Below, piece after piece: positions 8,142 to 16,615 of a stretch of 64,000 bases of DNA. A program made the translations under genes and the position numbers. The stretch is taken from positions 1-64,000 of the forward strand of contig DAOULH010000011.1 of NCBI GenBank assembly GCA_034420475.1, written 5' to 3'. Source of the stretch: Bin87 sp034420475. GTDB taxonomy: Bacteria > Chloroflexota > Dehalococcoidia > Lucifugimonadales > UBA3495. Numbering within the stretch: the stretch's first letter is position 1; each line of letters starts with the position of its first letter. The notes under the pieces are model-generated. The model did no database searches. It had not been told where the DNA came from and saw only the letters and a list, made by a program, of their open reading frames with translations.

Positions 8142-8513
8142 ATGAGCGCGCCGGAAATGGGCAGGACTGCTTTGGAATACGTGGACGCCTCCAAGCTTGA
8201 GCAGGCGGCTGGCAACCACATCAAGGCTGCTGCGCTGATGTGGCAGGCGACGCAGGCCACGTTTGCCGCGTTGGCCGATATGCACGGGATGGAGCTTAAG
8301 AGCCTGGACGAAGACGACCTGATCATGCTGGCTAGAGCGCTGGAAGCGGACGGCTCCGTGCCCAAGTGGCGCTATCGGGGTGGCCTTACCCCCGGCTCCT
8401 TGCTGAAGGACCATGCCGAGATGGAAGTGTTGGAAAGTTATCAACTGGACTTGGCTTATGAAACAGCGGAAGAATTCATAAGGGGGTGCTTTGACGACCA
8501 ACAATCCCCTTGA
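8142..8513 (+). CDS. Small helical protein, HEPN/PaREP1-like
   Basis: A 123-residue protein that starts at the ATG preceded by GGGGGATGAG; the frame stays open further upstream, but that part crosses the promoter-like TATAAT. It is predicted all-helical: ASKLEQAAGNHIKAAALMWQ resembles the first HEPN helices, and a C-terminal YETAEEFIRGCF helix is similar to those of its neighbours. No R-x4-6-H motif is obvious, so a catalytic role is doubtful. It overlaps the next gene by 23 bases, indicating translational coupling. Confidence 0.5.
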   Translation: MSAPEMGRTALEYVDASKLEQAAGNHIKAAALMWQATQATFAALADMHGMELKSLDEDDLIMLARALEADGSVPKWRYRGGLTPGSLLKDHAEMEVLESYQLDLAYETAEEFIRGCFDDQQSP

Positions 8514-8892
8514 TCAGTACCGGCAGAGAGCCGTCCGCCATGAAGCCCGAGCCCGCAATTATCGTAGTCAAGCCAACCTGCTACTGGAGAGGGATAATGA
8601 CACTGACTGCGCCGGCGCGCTCCTGTACGAATCCGCCAAGCAGTGCGTCAATGCAATTGCCAACCAGCGCGGCGAAAATCCCGGCACAACCGGCGGCAAG
8701 GTCAACATCGTGCGAGAAATCGCAACAGAGGAGTTGGACGCTGCGTCTTTATACACAAATTGGCAAAGCGCCGACAAACTCCATATCCACGCTGACCGGG
8801 AACATCTTACCGCCTTCCAGTATGATGAAGCATGGCAGAAAGCACAAGAATTCATCGACTCCATGCTTTCCATCTACCAACGCAACGCCTGA
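8491..8892 (+). CDS. Small helical protein, HEPN/PaREP1-like
   Basis: A 133-residue protein starting at a TTG that has AAGGGGGTG just upstream and overlaps the preceding gene. Helices such as ALLYESAKQCVNAIANQRGE and YDEAWQKAQEFIDSML resemble HEPN-type four-helix proteins, and LHIHADREH supplies histidines. With 8142 it forms an overlapping two-gene unit, a layout common to toxin-antitoxin pairs, but neither protein shows a clear catalytic or DNA-binding motif. Function unknown. Confidence 0.5.
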   Translation: MTTNNPLDQYRQRAVRHEARARNYRSQANLLLERDNDTDCAGALLYESAKQCVNAIANQRGENPGTTGGKVNIVREIATEELDAASLYTNWQSADKLHIHADREHLTAFQYDEAWQKAQEFIDSMLSIYQRNA

Positions 8893-8906
8893 TAAGGAGG
8901 CAACCT

Positions 8907-9302
8907 ATGGAATACCGCATCAACCACGTGCATATCCGCGCCGCTGATCCCCACGCCACCGCCGCTTGGTACGAGAAACACTTCAACGCGCGCATCGTAT
9001 CCGAGCGCGAGGTGATGCCCCGCACCATCACCATCGGCATGGAGATGGGTGGGGCGTGTCGTCTCAACGTGTCGTCCAAACCTCCCGGGTCATCCGATGA
9101 GCGGGCTGTCGCCGAGCTGAACCGGCTGGGGCTGGAGCACTTCGGGTTCGACGTGGAGGACATCGAGGCGGAGATGGAACGGCTGACCGCCGCCGGCATC
9201 CGCACCGTGCTGCCCATCACCGAGACGCCCACCGGCTCCAAGCTGTCGTACATCGAGGGGCCGGACGACGTGCTGATCGAACTGGTGCAGCCGGCGCCAT
9301 AG
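8907..9302 (+). CDS. VOC superfamily protein (glyoxalase/dioxygenase fold)
   Basis: A 132-residue single-domain vicinal-oxygen-chelate protein. The start MEYRINHVHIRAADP with a metal-ligand histidine, the LEHFGFDVEDIEAEMERL middle strand and the C-terminal YIEGPDDVLIELVQ with the terminal glutamate ligand are typical. An AAGGAGG ribosome site lies 7 bases before the ATG; the open frame upstream overlaps the previous gene and is not used. It is followed 17 bases later by an amidase, probably co-transcribed. Substrate unknown; methylmalonyl-CoA-epimerase-like or glyoxalase-like roles are possible. Confidence 0.88.
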   Translation: MEYRINHVHIRAADPHATAAWYEKHFNARIVSEREVMPRTITIGMEMGGACRLNVSSKPPGSSDERAVAELNRLGLEHFGFDVEDIEAEMERLTAAGIRTVLPITETPTGSKLSYIEGPDDVLIELVQPAP

Positions 9303-9319
9303 CCCCAAGGAGTACTTTC

Positions 9320-10717
9320 ATGGCGGATGCACCACTGCACTACCAGACCATCACCGAGGTTGCGGAGCAGATCCGGTCGCGGGAGATATCGCCGGTCGAG
9401 TTGACCCGGGCCATCCTGGACCGTATCGCCGCGCTGGACGGCGAGCTGAATAGCTACGCCACCGTCATGGCCGAGTCGGCGATGGCGACGGCGCGGGCGG
9501 CGGAAGCTGAAATTGCTGCCGGGAGATACCGCGGCTCACTGCACGGCGTGCCCATTGCGGTGAAGGACCTGTGTTTCACCACCGGCGTGGCCACCATGGG
9601 CGGCGCGCAGGTGCTGCGCGACTTCGTACCAGATTTCGACAGCACGGTGGTTCGCAAGCTCAACGACGCCGGTGCAATCATCCTGGGCAAGCTGAACCTC
9701 ACCGAGGGAGCAATGGCCGGCTATAACCCGGCCTTCGACATTCCGATCAACCCGTGGGGCGCGGACCGCTGGGCCGGCGCCTCGTCCAGCGGGTCGGGAG
9801 TGGCCACCGCCGCCGGCCTCTGCTACGGCTCGCTGGGCAGCGACACGGGCGGGTCGATCCGCTTTCCGGCGGCGGCCTGCGGCACGGTGGGCATCAAGCC
9901 GACCTGGGGAAGGGTAAGCCGCTACGGCGTGCTGACGCTGGCGGAGTCGCTGGACCACGTGGGTCCCATGACCCGCAGCGCGGCGGACGCCGGGATCATG
10001 CTGCAAGCCTTGGCCGGCCACGACCCCAACGATCCGACGACGCTCCACGCTCGCGTTCCCGCCATGCTGTCGGGACTGGGCAAGGGTGTCGAGGGAATCC
10101 GTATCGGTGTGGACGAACGTTACATCGGCGACGACGTGGACGGTGAAGTGGCCGAGACGGTGCTGGCCGGCGCCCGACTCCTGGAGAGCATGGGGGCGCG
10201 GCTGGTGTCGGTGGAGATGCCGGACACCGTGTACTTCTCGCGGGCCTGGGGCGTGCTCTGTTCCGCCGAGGCAGCGGCGGCCCACGCGGACACTTTCCCT
10301 TCGCGGGCCGATGAGTACGGTCCGTGGTTCCGGGGCTGGCTCGAAAAGGGCCAAGGCTACACCGCCGTGGACTACGCCCGATCCAACCAGGGCCGATTAG
10401 CTTGTAACGGCATCCTGGCCGGCGTGTTCCAGGACATCGACGTGCTGGTGTGTCCGTCCATGACCACCCCGCCGGGGCGGGTCACGCCGGAGGAACTGTA
10501 TGGGCCCATGAGCGAGGACGAGTGGACGTGGGGACGATTCACCATCCCCTACGATTTCAACGGCGCGCCGACGATCTCGCTGCCGGCGGGGCTGAACAGC
10601 GAGGGGCTGCCCTTGAGCATCCAGTTCGTGGGCAAGCACCTGGCCGAGCCGCTGCTGGTTCAGATAGGCGACGCCTACGAGCGGGCGACGCAGCACGACC
10701 TGCGGCCGCCAGTGTAG
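9320..10717 (+). CDS. Amidase (amidase-signature family, GatA-like)
   Basis: A 465-residue amidase-signature hydrolase. The Ser-cisSer-Lys triad is readable: K82 in PIAVKDLCF, the serine run 155-157 in GASSSGSG, and nucleophile S179 in DTGGSIRFPA. The length and motifs match GatA and catabolic amidases; no gatB or gatC lies here, and the preceding VOC gene suggests a catabolic amidase acting on small amides. An AAGGAG ribosome site lies 8 bases before the ATG. A perfect hairpin follows the stop. Confidence 0.92.
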   Translation: MADAPLHYQTITEVAEQIRSREISPVELTRAILDRIAALDGELNSYATVMAESAMATARAAEAEIAAGRYRGSLHGVPIAVKDLCFTTGVATMGGAQVLRDFVPDFDSTVVRKLNDAGAIILGKLNLTEGAMAGYNPAFDIPINPWGADRWAGASSSGSGVATAAGLCYGSLGSDTGGSIRFPAAACGTVGIKPTWGRVSRYGVLTLAESLDHVGPMTRSAADAGIMLQALAGHDPNDPTTLHARVPAMLSGLGKGVEGIRIGVDERYIGDDVDGEVAETVLAGARLLESMGARLVSVEMPDTVYFSRAWGVLCSAEAAAAHADTFPSRADEYGPWFRGWLEKGQGYTAVDYARSNQGRLACNGILAGVFQDIDVLVCPSMTTPPGRVTPEELYGPMSEDEWTWGRFTIPYDFNGAPTISLPAGLNSEGLPLSIQFVGKHLAEPLLVQIGDAYERATQHDLRPPV

Positions 10718-10735
10718 GCAGGGAGTGTAGCAATG

Positions 10736-10767
10736 ACGGCCATTGGCTTTTTCGTGCCAATGGCCGT
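10736..10767 (+). terminator. Terminator hairpin after the amidase gene
   Basis: Perfect 12-bp arms ACGGCCATTGGC / GCCAATGGCCGT enclose the loop TTTTTCGT, 18 bases past the amidase stop, followed by TTG. The position and perfect stem fit a terminator; the T-tract is short. Confidence 0.6.
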
Positions 10768-10803
10768 TTGAACGTTTACGCGGTGGTGTCGGACGCTGTC
10801 TGT

Positions 10804-11058
10804 CTAACCGCCGCTGCTGGGCACGGTGGGTGCCGTACTGCCGTTGATGTCCGGGCGACGGTTCGCCAGAGCCAGAACGGTCTCGTTGGTTTGTCGGACC
10901 TCGGCCGTCAATTGCCGAACTTCGTCGGTCAGATGGTCGAGCTGTTTCAATATTGCGTCCACACGCCGGAATAGCATGCTGAACCCAAATATACCGCCCA
11001 GCAGGCAAAGCGCGAACGTGACCCAGACGGCGATCGGCGCGTAGGTTTGAGGGTCCAT
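10804..11058 (-). CDS. Small membrane protein with coiled coil (tandem pair, copy 2)
   Basis: An 84-residue protein starting MDPQTYAPIA; the frame extends 27 residues further upstream but this start aligns with its neighbour's. Residues about 7-27 form one transmembrane segment, followed by a coiled coil (LFRRVDAILKQLDHLTDEV) and an NxxRxDINGSTAPTVPSSGG tail. It shares the whole layout, and sequences such as TNxTVxALANxR, with the gene directly upstream. Function unknown; a membrane-tethered oligomerising protein is the most that can be said. Confidence 0.55.
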   Translation of the reverse strand: MDPQTYAPIAVWVTFALCLLGGIFGFSMLFRRVDAILKQLDHLTDEVRQLTAEVRQTNETVLALANRRPDINGSTAPTVPSSGG

Positions 11059-11092
11059 AAGATACCTTTCGCCGTATTCGTAATCGGGTGGC

Positions 11093-11326
11093 CTAATCGC
11101 CGCCGCTGGGCACGATGAACATGATGTTGCCGTCAACACCGTGGCGATGGTTGGCGAGGGCGATGACGGTATCGTTCGTTCGTCGGACCTCCGTCGTCAG
11201 TTGGTCGAGCCGGGTCGATATCGTATCGACGCGCTGGAACAGCTTGCCCAGCGCGAAGGCGCCGGCCGGTAGAGAAAGGACGAGCGTAACGGAGATGCCG
11301 ATCAGCATATAGGTTTGCGGGTCCAT
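11093..11326 (-). CDS. Small membrane protein with coiled coil (tandem pair, copy 1)
   Basis: A 77-residue paralog of the next gene in transcription order. It begins MDPQTYMLIGISVTLVL (single membrane helix), continues as a coiled coil (RVDTISTRLDQLTTEVRRTN) and ends in a Ser/Gly tail. The two genes are separated by 34 bases and arose by tandem duplication. A shorter analogue with membrane helix plus charged coil is at 30822. No family name is known to me. Confidence 0.55.
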   Translation of the reverse strand: MDPQTYMLIGISVTLVLSLPAGAFALGKLFQRVDTISTRLDQLTTEVRRTNDTVIALANHRHGVDGNIMFIVPSGGD

Positions 11327-11371
11327 AATATGCCTGTCATCGTGGTTCTGACCGGTATGTTAGCACGGATG

Positions 11372-12913
11372 CTATGACCCTGCTATCCAGTCGGCGACGC
11401 GCTCGCCGATCATGATGGCGGTGGCGTTGGTGTTGGCGCGGGTGACCTGGGGCATGATGGAAGAGTCGGCGACCCACAGGCCCCGCACGCCGCGAACGCG
11501 GCACTTCTGATCCGTTACGGCCATGGGGTCGTCGTCGGGGCCGATGCGGCAGGTGCCGGAGACGTGGCGGGAGGTGCCGACGGTCTGGCGGATCCAGGCG
11601 TCCAGGGCGCCGTCGTCGGCCAGCACGTCGTCGTTGGGCGCGGTGCGGTGGTCGATGACGTCCTGATACGCTTCCGACTCCAGCATGTCGGCGGCCAGGC
11701 GCACGGCGTCGCGCATTCGCCGCATATCGTTCTCGTTGTGGAAGTAGCGGTAGTTGATTTCCGGCTGCTCCGTGGGGTCGGAGGATGCCAGGCGCACCCA
11801 ACCGGAGCCGTCGGGCAGTTCCAGGGCGCAGGCGATGCGGGCGGTGCGGTCGGGCAGATGCTCGCCGGTCATGACGTTGAACACGCCCAGGGTGTGCAGC
11901 ATGACGTCGTTGGGATACGAGGGTTCCGCTGAGGTGACGCGCAGGCCGAAGCGCAGGGCGCCGGCGTTGGCGTGGAGCTCCACGTGGTCCTTCACCCGGA
12001 AGGAGACGTTGCCCATGGGGTGGTTGAACAGGTTCCGGCCGACGCCGGGCAGTTCGTGGATAACGGGTATGCCGAAGTTTTGGAGCTGATCCCGGGGGCC
12101 GACGCCGGACAGCATGAGGATGTGGGGCGATTTCAGCGCGCCGGCGCTGAGCACAACCTGGTCAGCTTCCACGGTGAAGATATCGCCGCCGCTTTCAACC
12201 TCGACGCCGGCGACGTCGGCGCTGTCAAACAGCACGCGACGGACGAAGACGTTGCCCTTGACAGTCAGGTTCAGACGGTGGCGCACCGGATTGAGATGGG
12301 TGATGGCCGTGCTCATGCGGACGCCGGCCTGGTTGTTCATGGGGATGGCTCCGATGCCGGCGGACTCAGGGCCATTGAGATCGGAGTTATGTGTGTAACC
12401 ACGTTCCATGGCGGCGGCGTGGAACGCCTTCTGCACGTCGGGCCAGGGCTGGTTCTCGCGGCGGATGATGGGTATCGGGCCGTCGCTGCCGTGGAAGTCG
12501 TCCTGGATGTCCAAATCGGTCTCAGCCTTGCGAAAGAAGGGGAGGACCTTCAGGTACGTCCACTCCTCGTTGCCGAAGGATGCCCAGCGCTCGAAGTCCT
12601 CGGGCAGGCCGCGCAGGTACACCTGGCCGTTGATGGAGCCGGAACCGCCGATGACCTTGCCCTGGGCGATGTTGATCTCGCCCTGCTGGTCGTTGATGGT
12701 CCCGCGCAGATTCCAGGAGACCGGCGATCCGGGCTGCTCGCCCTCGTTGGAGTAGCCGTCGCGGACAGCATCGGGCAGATGTTCCGCGTTGGGATAGTCC
12801 TGGCCGGCCTCCAGGAGCAGAACCGAGCGGTTGGGGTCCTCCGACAATCGACTCGCAACCACGGAACCTGCGGAACCGGAGCCCACGACAATCACGTCAT
12901 ACTTCATGGCCAA
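11372..12913 (-). CDS. GMC family oxidoreductase (choline/alcohol dehydrogenase-like)
   Basis: A 513-residue FAD enzyme of the glucose-methanol-choline family. The N-terminal dinucleotide fold YDVIVVGSGSAGSVVA (residues 4-19) with LLLEAG, the GGSGSINGQVYLRG active-site segment and the C-terminal SRHVSGTCRIG and TRANTNATAIMIGERVA blocks (catalytic His and Asn region) are all present. Members oxidise primary alcohols with oxygen or another acceptor. It is divergently transcribed from the Uma2 gene at 12981 across 67 bases. The substrate is not predictable. Confidence 0.93.
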   Translation of the reverse strand: MAMKYDVIVVGSGSAGSVVASRLSEDPNRSVLLLEAGQDYPNAEHLPDAVRDGYSNEGEQPGSPVSWNLRGTINDQQGEINIAQGKVIGGSGSINGQVYLRGLPEDFERWASFGNEEWTYLKVLPFFRKAETDLDIQDDFHGSDGPIPIIRRENQPWPDVQKAFHAAAMERGYTHNSDLNGPESAGIGAIPMNNQAGVRMSTAITHLNPVRHRLNLTVKGNVFVRRVLFDSADVAGVEVESGGDIFTVEADQVVLSAGALKSPHILMLSGVGPRDQLQNFGIPVIHELPGVGRNLFNHPMGNVSFRVKDHVELHANAGALRFGLRVTSAEPSYPNDVMLHTLGVFNVMTGEHLPDRTARIACALELPDGSGWVRLASSDPTEQPEINYRYFHNENDMRRMRDAVRLAADMLESEAYQDVIDHRTAPNDDVLADDGALDAWIRQTVGTSRHVSGTCRIGPDDDPMAVTDQKCRVRGVRGLWVADSSIMPQVTRANTNATAIMIGERVADWIAGS

Positions 12914-12980
12914 GCCCTCGCTTGCGGTTTCGGATGGGCGATTCTACACTATCGCACCGACAAGAACTGTCCTGAGGTTG

Positions 12981-13796
12981 ATGATGGCAACCCCCAAAAC
13001 ACCGGCCGATATTCCGATGCTACCCTACCGCCGGCAGGGCGAGATTGACTATGCCAGCCTGGAGTTCGACCCCAATGAGAAGAATGTGACCCCTGACGCC
13101 ATGGAACAGAACCTCGAACTGGCGGAAATACTTGGCCTCTTCCGCGCTCGTTTCACCGACTTCAACCAGCGCCCCGATGTGTTTCTGGATAATGAAACCT
13201 TTATCTGCTACGACCCGAGCAACCTGAACGTGCGGGCTGCGCCCGACATATATCTGGCCTTTGGCGTGGACGCGGTGGCGATTCGACCCCGCAAAATCTA
13301 CCTGCCCTGGGAGGTGGGGAAGCCGCCCGACTGGGCGATGGAAATCGCGTCCGAGAGTACAGCCAGCGCAGACGTCAACCGTAAACCTGCCATCTATGCA
13401 GCCATAGGCATCCCGGAATTCTGGCGCTTTGACCCCACTGGCGGGCGGTATCACGGGCAGCCGATGTGGGCTGGCGAGTTGGTTGACGGGGAGTACCGGG
13501 AGCTGCCGCAAACCCGCGAACCCGATGGCATCCTCAAGGTGTACAGCCCGCTGCTGGGCATCAGCCTGTGTTGGGATGACAGCTGGCCCCGGGTGTATGA
13601 CCCGGCCACCCAAACCTACGACCGGAATTGGCGGGCGGAACAAGCCTATGCAATCGCGGTCCGGGATCAGCGGGACGCGGCGCGCGAAGAACGCGACGCC
13701 GCTCAGGCGGAAGTCGAACGGCTGCAGGAACTGCTGCGCCGGAGCAACGGCGAAGAAAATGAAAATGAAACTGAAGGAGATGCCACGCCATGCTGA
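12981..13796 (+). CDS. Uma2 family (DUF820) protein, long form
   Basis: A 271-residue Uma2-type protein starting at the ATG that follows GAGGTTG; 12984 is an equally possible start and the longer upstream frame lies inside the divergent gene. The core is APDIYLAFGVDAVAI, then GKPPDWAMEIASESTASADV and GIPEFWRFD (about residues 90-150). The C-terminus is a charged helix (DAAREERDAAQAEVERLQEL) likely forming a coiled coil. It overlaps the DinB gene by seven bases, suggesting coupling, although no functional link is known. Confidence 0.85.
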   Translation: MMATPKTPADIPMLPYRRQGEIDYASLEFDPNEKNVTPDAMEQNLELAEILGLFRARFTDFNQRPDVFLDNETFICYDPSNLNVRAAPDIYLAFGVDAVAIRPRKIYLPWEVGKPPDWAMEIASESTASADVNRKPAIYAAIGIPEFWRFDPTGGRYHGQPMWAGELVDGEYRELPQTREPDGILKVYSPLLGISLCWDDSWPRVYDPATQTYDRNWRAEQAYAIAVRDQRDAAREERDAAQAEVERLQELLRRSNGEENENETEGDATPC

Positions 13797-14326
13797 CCGA
13801 CCCGCAGGAATTCCTGCGCTACTTTGACGGCATCCACCGCCGCACGGTGCGGGACATCCAGGCCCTGCCGGCTCCCGCCGAGTCGTGGGCGCCGCCGGCG
13901 GGCGAGGGCGAGAACGCGTGGAGCATCGCCCAGATCGTGCATCACATCTGCGAGTCGCGGATGTACTTCGCACGGGCCTACCGCAATGAGGGGTGGCTGT
14001 ACGACTGGGAGGTGCCCAGCACCGCGTCGCTGGACGATTGGGTCCCGGCGCTGGATGCCTCGGCAGCGGAGTTTCGCAGCCGCATCGAGGGCACGCCCGC
14101 GGACTGGCTGACCCGTCGCATCAAGATGATCGACACCGACGGGATGCTCAGCGGCTGGCGGATCCTGATGATGCTGGTGGAACACGAGGTGCATCACCGC
14201 TCGCAGATCGACACCTACGCCGGTATGCAGGGCTGGGACGTGCCGCAGATCTACGGCCGGACCCGCGAGCAGATTGACGAGTTGCAGGAAGGGCAGCGGG
14301 AACAGGCGGGATCTACCGACGATTAG
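13790..14326 (+). CDS. DinB-like four-helix-bundle protein
   Basis: A 178-residue DinB/YfiT-like protein, a metal-binding four-helix bundle. Features seen are NAWSIAQIVHHICESRMYF (first metal-ligand histidine) and VEHEVHHRSQIDTYAGM (second ligand pair, about residues 140-155), with PQIYGRTREQ near the end. Many members are thiol-dependent S-transferases or isomerases; others are uncharacterised. A GAAGGAGA ribosome site precedes the ATG, inside the end of the Uma2 gene. It converges on the alpha/beta hydrolase at 14336 with nine bases between. Confidence 0.88.
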   Translation: MLTDPQEFLRYFDGIHRRTVRDIQALPAPAESWAPPAGEGENAWSIAQIVHHICESRMYFARAYRNEGWLYDWEVPSTASLDDWVPALDASAAEFRSRIEGTPADWLTRRIKMIDTDGMLSGWRILMMLVEHEVHHRSQIDTYAGMQGWDVPQIYGRTREQIDELQEGQREQAGSTDD

Positions 14327-14335
14327 CGACTGCGA

Positions 14336-14908
14336 TCAGGGGTTGATCGCGCCGCTGCGGTTCTGGACGATGAAAGTCTCGCGCCTTTCCAGGTAGTCGT
14401 CGACGAGGTTCAGCAGGGCTTGGGGGCGGTCTGCGGCGATGTCGTGGCCGGCGTCGTACACGTAGGCGACGTTGCAGTTGGGAATGTGGCTGCGGTAGAT
14501 GCTGGGGGCCGTCGGGTCGATTGTGTCGTCCGCCTGTCCGAAGACGGCTAGGGTGGGGCACTGGATTTCGGCGAGGCGTGATTCCAGATCCTGAGAGGCG
14601 TCGGCCGGCTCGTCGGCGTGTCTAACCGCCAGGGGCGATACCAGGACCAGCGCCGTCACACTGTCCGGAGATTGCAGCGCGTGGCGGATGGCCACCGACG
14701 CGGCGGACGAAACGCCGATCAGCCCGTATGGTCCGGACGTCAGCGGGGCCACCAGGGAAGCGATCTGCTCCTCAGCCCCGCTGCCCCAATTGTCCAGATG
14801 GGGTTCCAGCACCACCCATCGCTGCGCCAGGCCGTCGCGTAGAGCGGAGGAAGAATGGTCGAGTCCGTCGACGATGACGACGTTAGCGCGTACCGGTTCG
14901 GACGCCAC
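14336..14908 (-). CDS. Alpha/beta hydrolase, short form
   Basis: A 190-residue alpha/beta-hydrolase-fold protein starting at a GTG two bases after the upstream stop, with AAGGAG seven bases before it; the longer frame runs into the upstream gene and is not used. Features are IGVSSAASVAIRHAL in place of the usual GxSxG elbow (the nucleophile serine is present), QCPTLAVFGQADDTID (acid) and DAGHDIAADRPQ (histidine). It is translationally coupled to the luciferase-like gene, suggesting a joint pathway. Substrate unknown. Confidence 0.78.
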   Translation of the reverse strand: MASEPVRANVVIVDGLDHSSSALRDGLAQRWVVLEPHLDNWGSGAEEQIASLVAPLTSGPYGLIGVSSAASVAIRHALQSPDSVTALVLVSPLAVRHADEPADASQDLESRLAEIQCPTLAVFGQADDTIDPTAPSIYRSHIPNCNVAYVYDAGHDIAADRPQALLNLVDDYLERRETFIVQNRSGAINP

Positions 14909-14910
14909 GG

Positions 14911-16014
14911 CTACAACTCCTTGAGGCGAGGCAAGACCTCGCGGCCGAACAGGTCGATCTCGGCCATCACGTCGCGGTGGGTCAGGCTGGGCTGCTGGAA
15001 GAACAGGTCGATGACGCCGGTGCCGCACCGGTCGTGGTAGGCCTTGATCTGCTCGAAGACGGTATCAGGACCGCCGACGAAGGTGAGGCCGGGAGCGCCG
15101 CCCACGATGTCGCCGCTGGCGCTGCCGGCGAACACGTTGCGGTAGTCAACGTCCTGGCCGGAGCGGGAGGCCTGGATCACCTGGGACACCGAGGAGCGCA
15201 GCGCCATGCCGGGGGCGCGGCCCTCGTCGGTCTGCGCGTTAAACCAGTCCTGGGCTTCGCGGTCGGTTTCGGCCAGGTAGATGCTGCCGCGAAACACCAA
15301 CTGGTCCGGTTCCGGCTGCCAGCCGGCCTCGTCGCACCAGTGGAGGTATTTTTCGGTGATGCCCGCCACCTGCTCCGAGGGCACGAAGGATACGCCGAGG
15401 CCCAACCCGTGCGCGGCAGCGTACTGCACCGCGTCGTCGCTGCGGGTGGCGACCAGGGCGGACGGGAAAGGCTGCTGCACCGGCCGAGGCCACACGGCCA
15501 CGGTGCGGTACTGGTAATAGCGTCCTTCCCAGGAGAAGGGTTCGGGTTCGGTCATGGCCTTCAATATCAGGTCCATGCCTTCGAGGAGGCGGCCCCGGCC
15601 TTCCGAGGGGTGGACGCCGTAGACCTGGTCCTCGTTGGGAGTGCCGCGCAGGAAGCCCATCACCAGGCGGCCGTTGGTGATGTTGTCCAGCAGGGTCAGC
15701 TCTTCCGCCGCCCGGACCGGGTTGTTGAGGGGCAGCAGGGGGCCGAGCATGGCGATCTTCACCGACTTGCATCGCTCCGCCACCGCGGCGGCCATAACCG
15801 CGGGCGTGCCGGTGGCGATGCGGCCGGAGTAGTGGTGCTCGGAGAAGCTGACCCACTCGAAGCCCATTTCCTCGGCGAACTCGCACTCTTCAATGCCGTC
15901 CTGGTAGCTCTGCACCGAGGTCGTGGGGTCGCTGTAGGACGGCGGCGTGGGCCAGGTGGGCGGGAAGTCCCGCCGGTGGGCGTACCCCATGGCGCCGAGA
16001 TAGGATGCTTTCAT
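14911..16014 (-). CDS. Luciferase-like (LLM class) flavin-dependent monooxygenase
   Basis: A 367-residue luciferase-superfamily enzyme. EMGFEWVSFSEHHYSG (about residues 48-63), the LGPLLPLNNPVRAAEEL segment and NGRLVMGFLRGTPNEDQVYG are clear. It is strongly similar throughout to the protein at 42957 (same MKASYxGxMGYA opening, same EPFSWEGRYYQYRTV block), so the two are paralogs. It is followed by a coupled alpha/beta hydrolase. The cofactor (FMN or F420) and substrate are not resolved. Confidence 0.9.
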   Translation of the reverse strand: MKASYLGAMGYAHRRDFPPTWPTPPSYSDPTTSVQSYQDGIEECEFAEEMGFEWVSFSEHHYSGRIATGTPAVMAAAVAERCKSVKIAMLGPLLPLNNPVRAAEELTLLDNITNGRLVMGFLRGTPNEDQVYGVHPSEGRGRLLEGMDLILKAMTEPEPFSWEGRYYQYRTVAVWPRPVQQPFPSALVATRSDDAVQYAAAHGLGLGVSFVPSEQVAGITEKYLHWCDEAGWQPEPDQLVFRGSIYLAETDREAQDWFNAQTDEGRAPGMALRSSVSQVIQASRSGQDVDYRNVFAGSASGDIVGGAPGLTFVGGPDTVFEQIKAYHDRCGTGVIDLFFQQPSLTHRDVMAEIDLFGREVLPRLKEL

Positions 16015-16093
16015 GCTGCGATGCTCCTGCGATCCTTCCTGGCGTTGCCGCCAACGTTGCTATGCGGGTGCGCGTCAAGCGAGACTGACGACG

Positions 16094-16555
16094 TTAACGC
16101 TGGCCGCGCCGCTCCTCGAAGCTGGCGGTGATCGCCTGCTCGGCGCGCTTGCTGTGCTCGGCGATGAACTGTTCGAGGCGACGGATTTCGGCGGCAGTGT
16201 CCGATGCAGCGTCGTGCCGGGCGGTTTGTTGCTTCAATTGGCTGAGTTCCTTGCGGGCCTTGTCCACCTGCTCCACCGACTCCAGCGCAGCTAGTTCGTC
16301 CAGCGCAGCCTGCTTGATCGTAAGCACACGCCGGCGGTTCTCCTCGGCATCGCGCAGCCGCTCTTCGACCTCGCCCATGGCCGAGAGCGCCATTTCCAGC
16401 GGGGCGCGGCCGTAGATGGTCTGGCGGGGCAGCCGGCGCAACTGGGTGCGGAACTGGGCGATGCTGGCGTCCAGCTGTTCTTCCTTGTGGCGAATTTCCG
16501 CCAGGGAGAGGCGCAGGGCCGCCATGGCTTGTTGCAGTTGAGAAACGGAAGACAT
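16094..16555 (-). CDS. Coiled-coil protein of unknown function
   Basis: A 153-residue protein from the ATG giving MSSVSQLQQAM; the upstream open frame covers a hairpin repeat and is not used. Almost the whole chain is helical and charged, with heptad-like stretches (EIRHKEEQLDASIAQFRTQL and EVEERLRDAEENRRRVLTIK). No membrane segment, signal or catalytic motif is visible. Transcription follows the aminotransferase gene. It may be a structural or scaffolding protein; no family is recognised. Confidence 0.55.
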   Translation of the reverse strand: MSSVSQLQQAMAALRLSLAEIRHKEEQLDASIAQFRTQLRRLPRQTIYGRAPLEMALSAMGEVEERLRDAEENRRRVLTIKQAALDELAALESVEQVDKARKELSQLKQQTARHDAASDTAAEIRRLEQFIAEHSKRAEQAITASFEERRGQR

Positions 16556-16571
16556 GATAGTAGATAAGCGT

Positions 16572-16595
16572 GGGGGCGAATGACTATTCGCCCCC
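16572..16595. repeat. Short palindrome GGGGGCGAAT-GACT-ATTCGCCCCC
   Basis: Perfect 10-bp arms with a four-base loop, nearly identical to the hairpin at 7326-7355. It lies between the aminotransferase stop and the coiled-coil gene; no T-run follows on the minus strand, favouring a dispersed palindromic repeat over a terminator. Confidence 0.6.
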
Positions 16596-16615
16596 GACTG
16601 AGTTTCGTGCACGAA

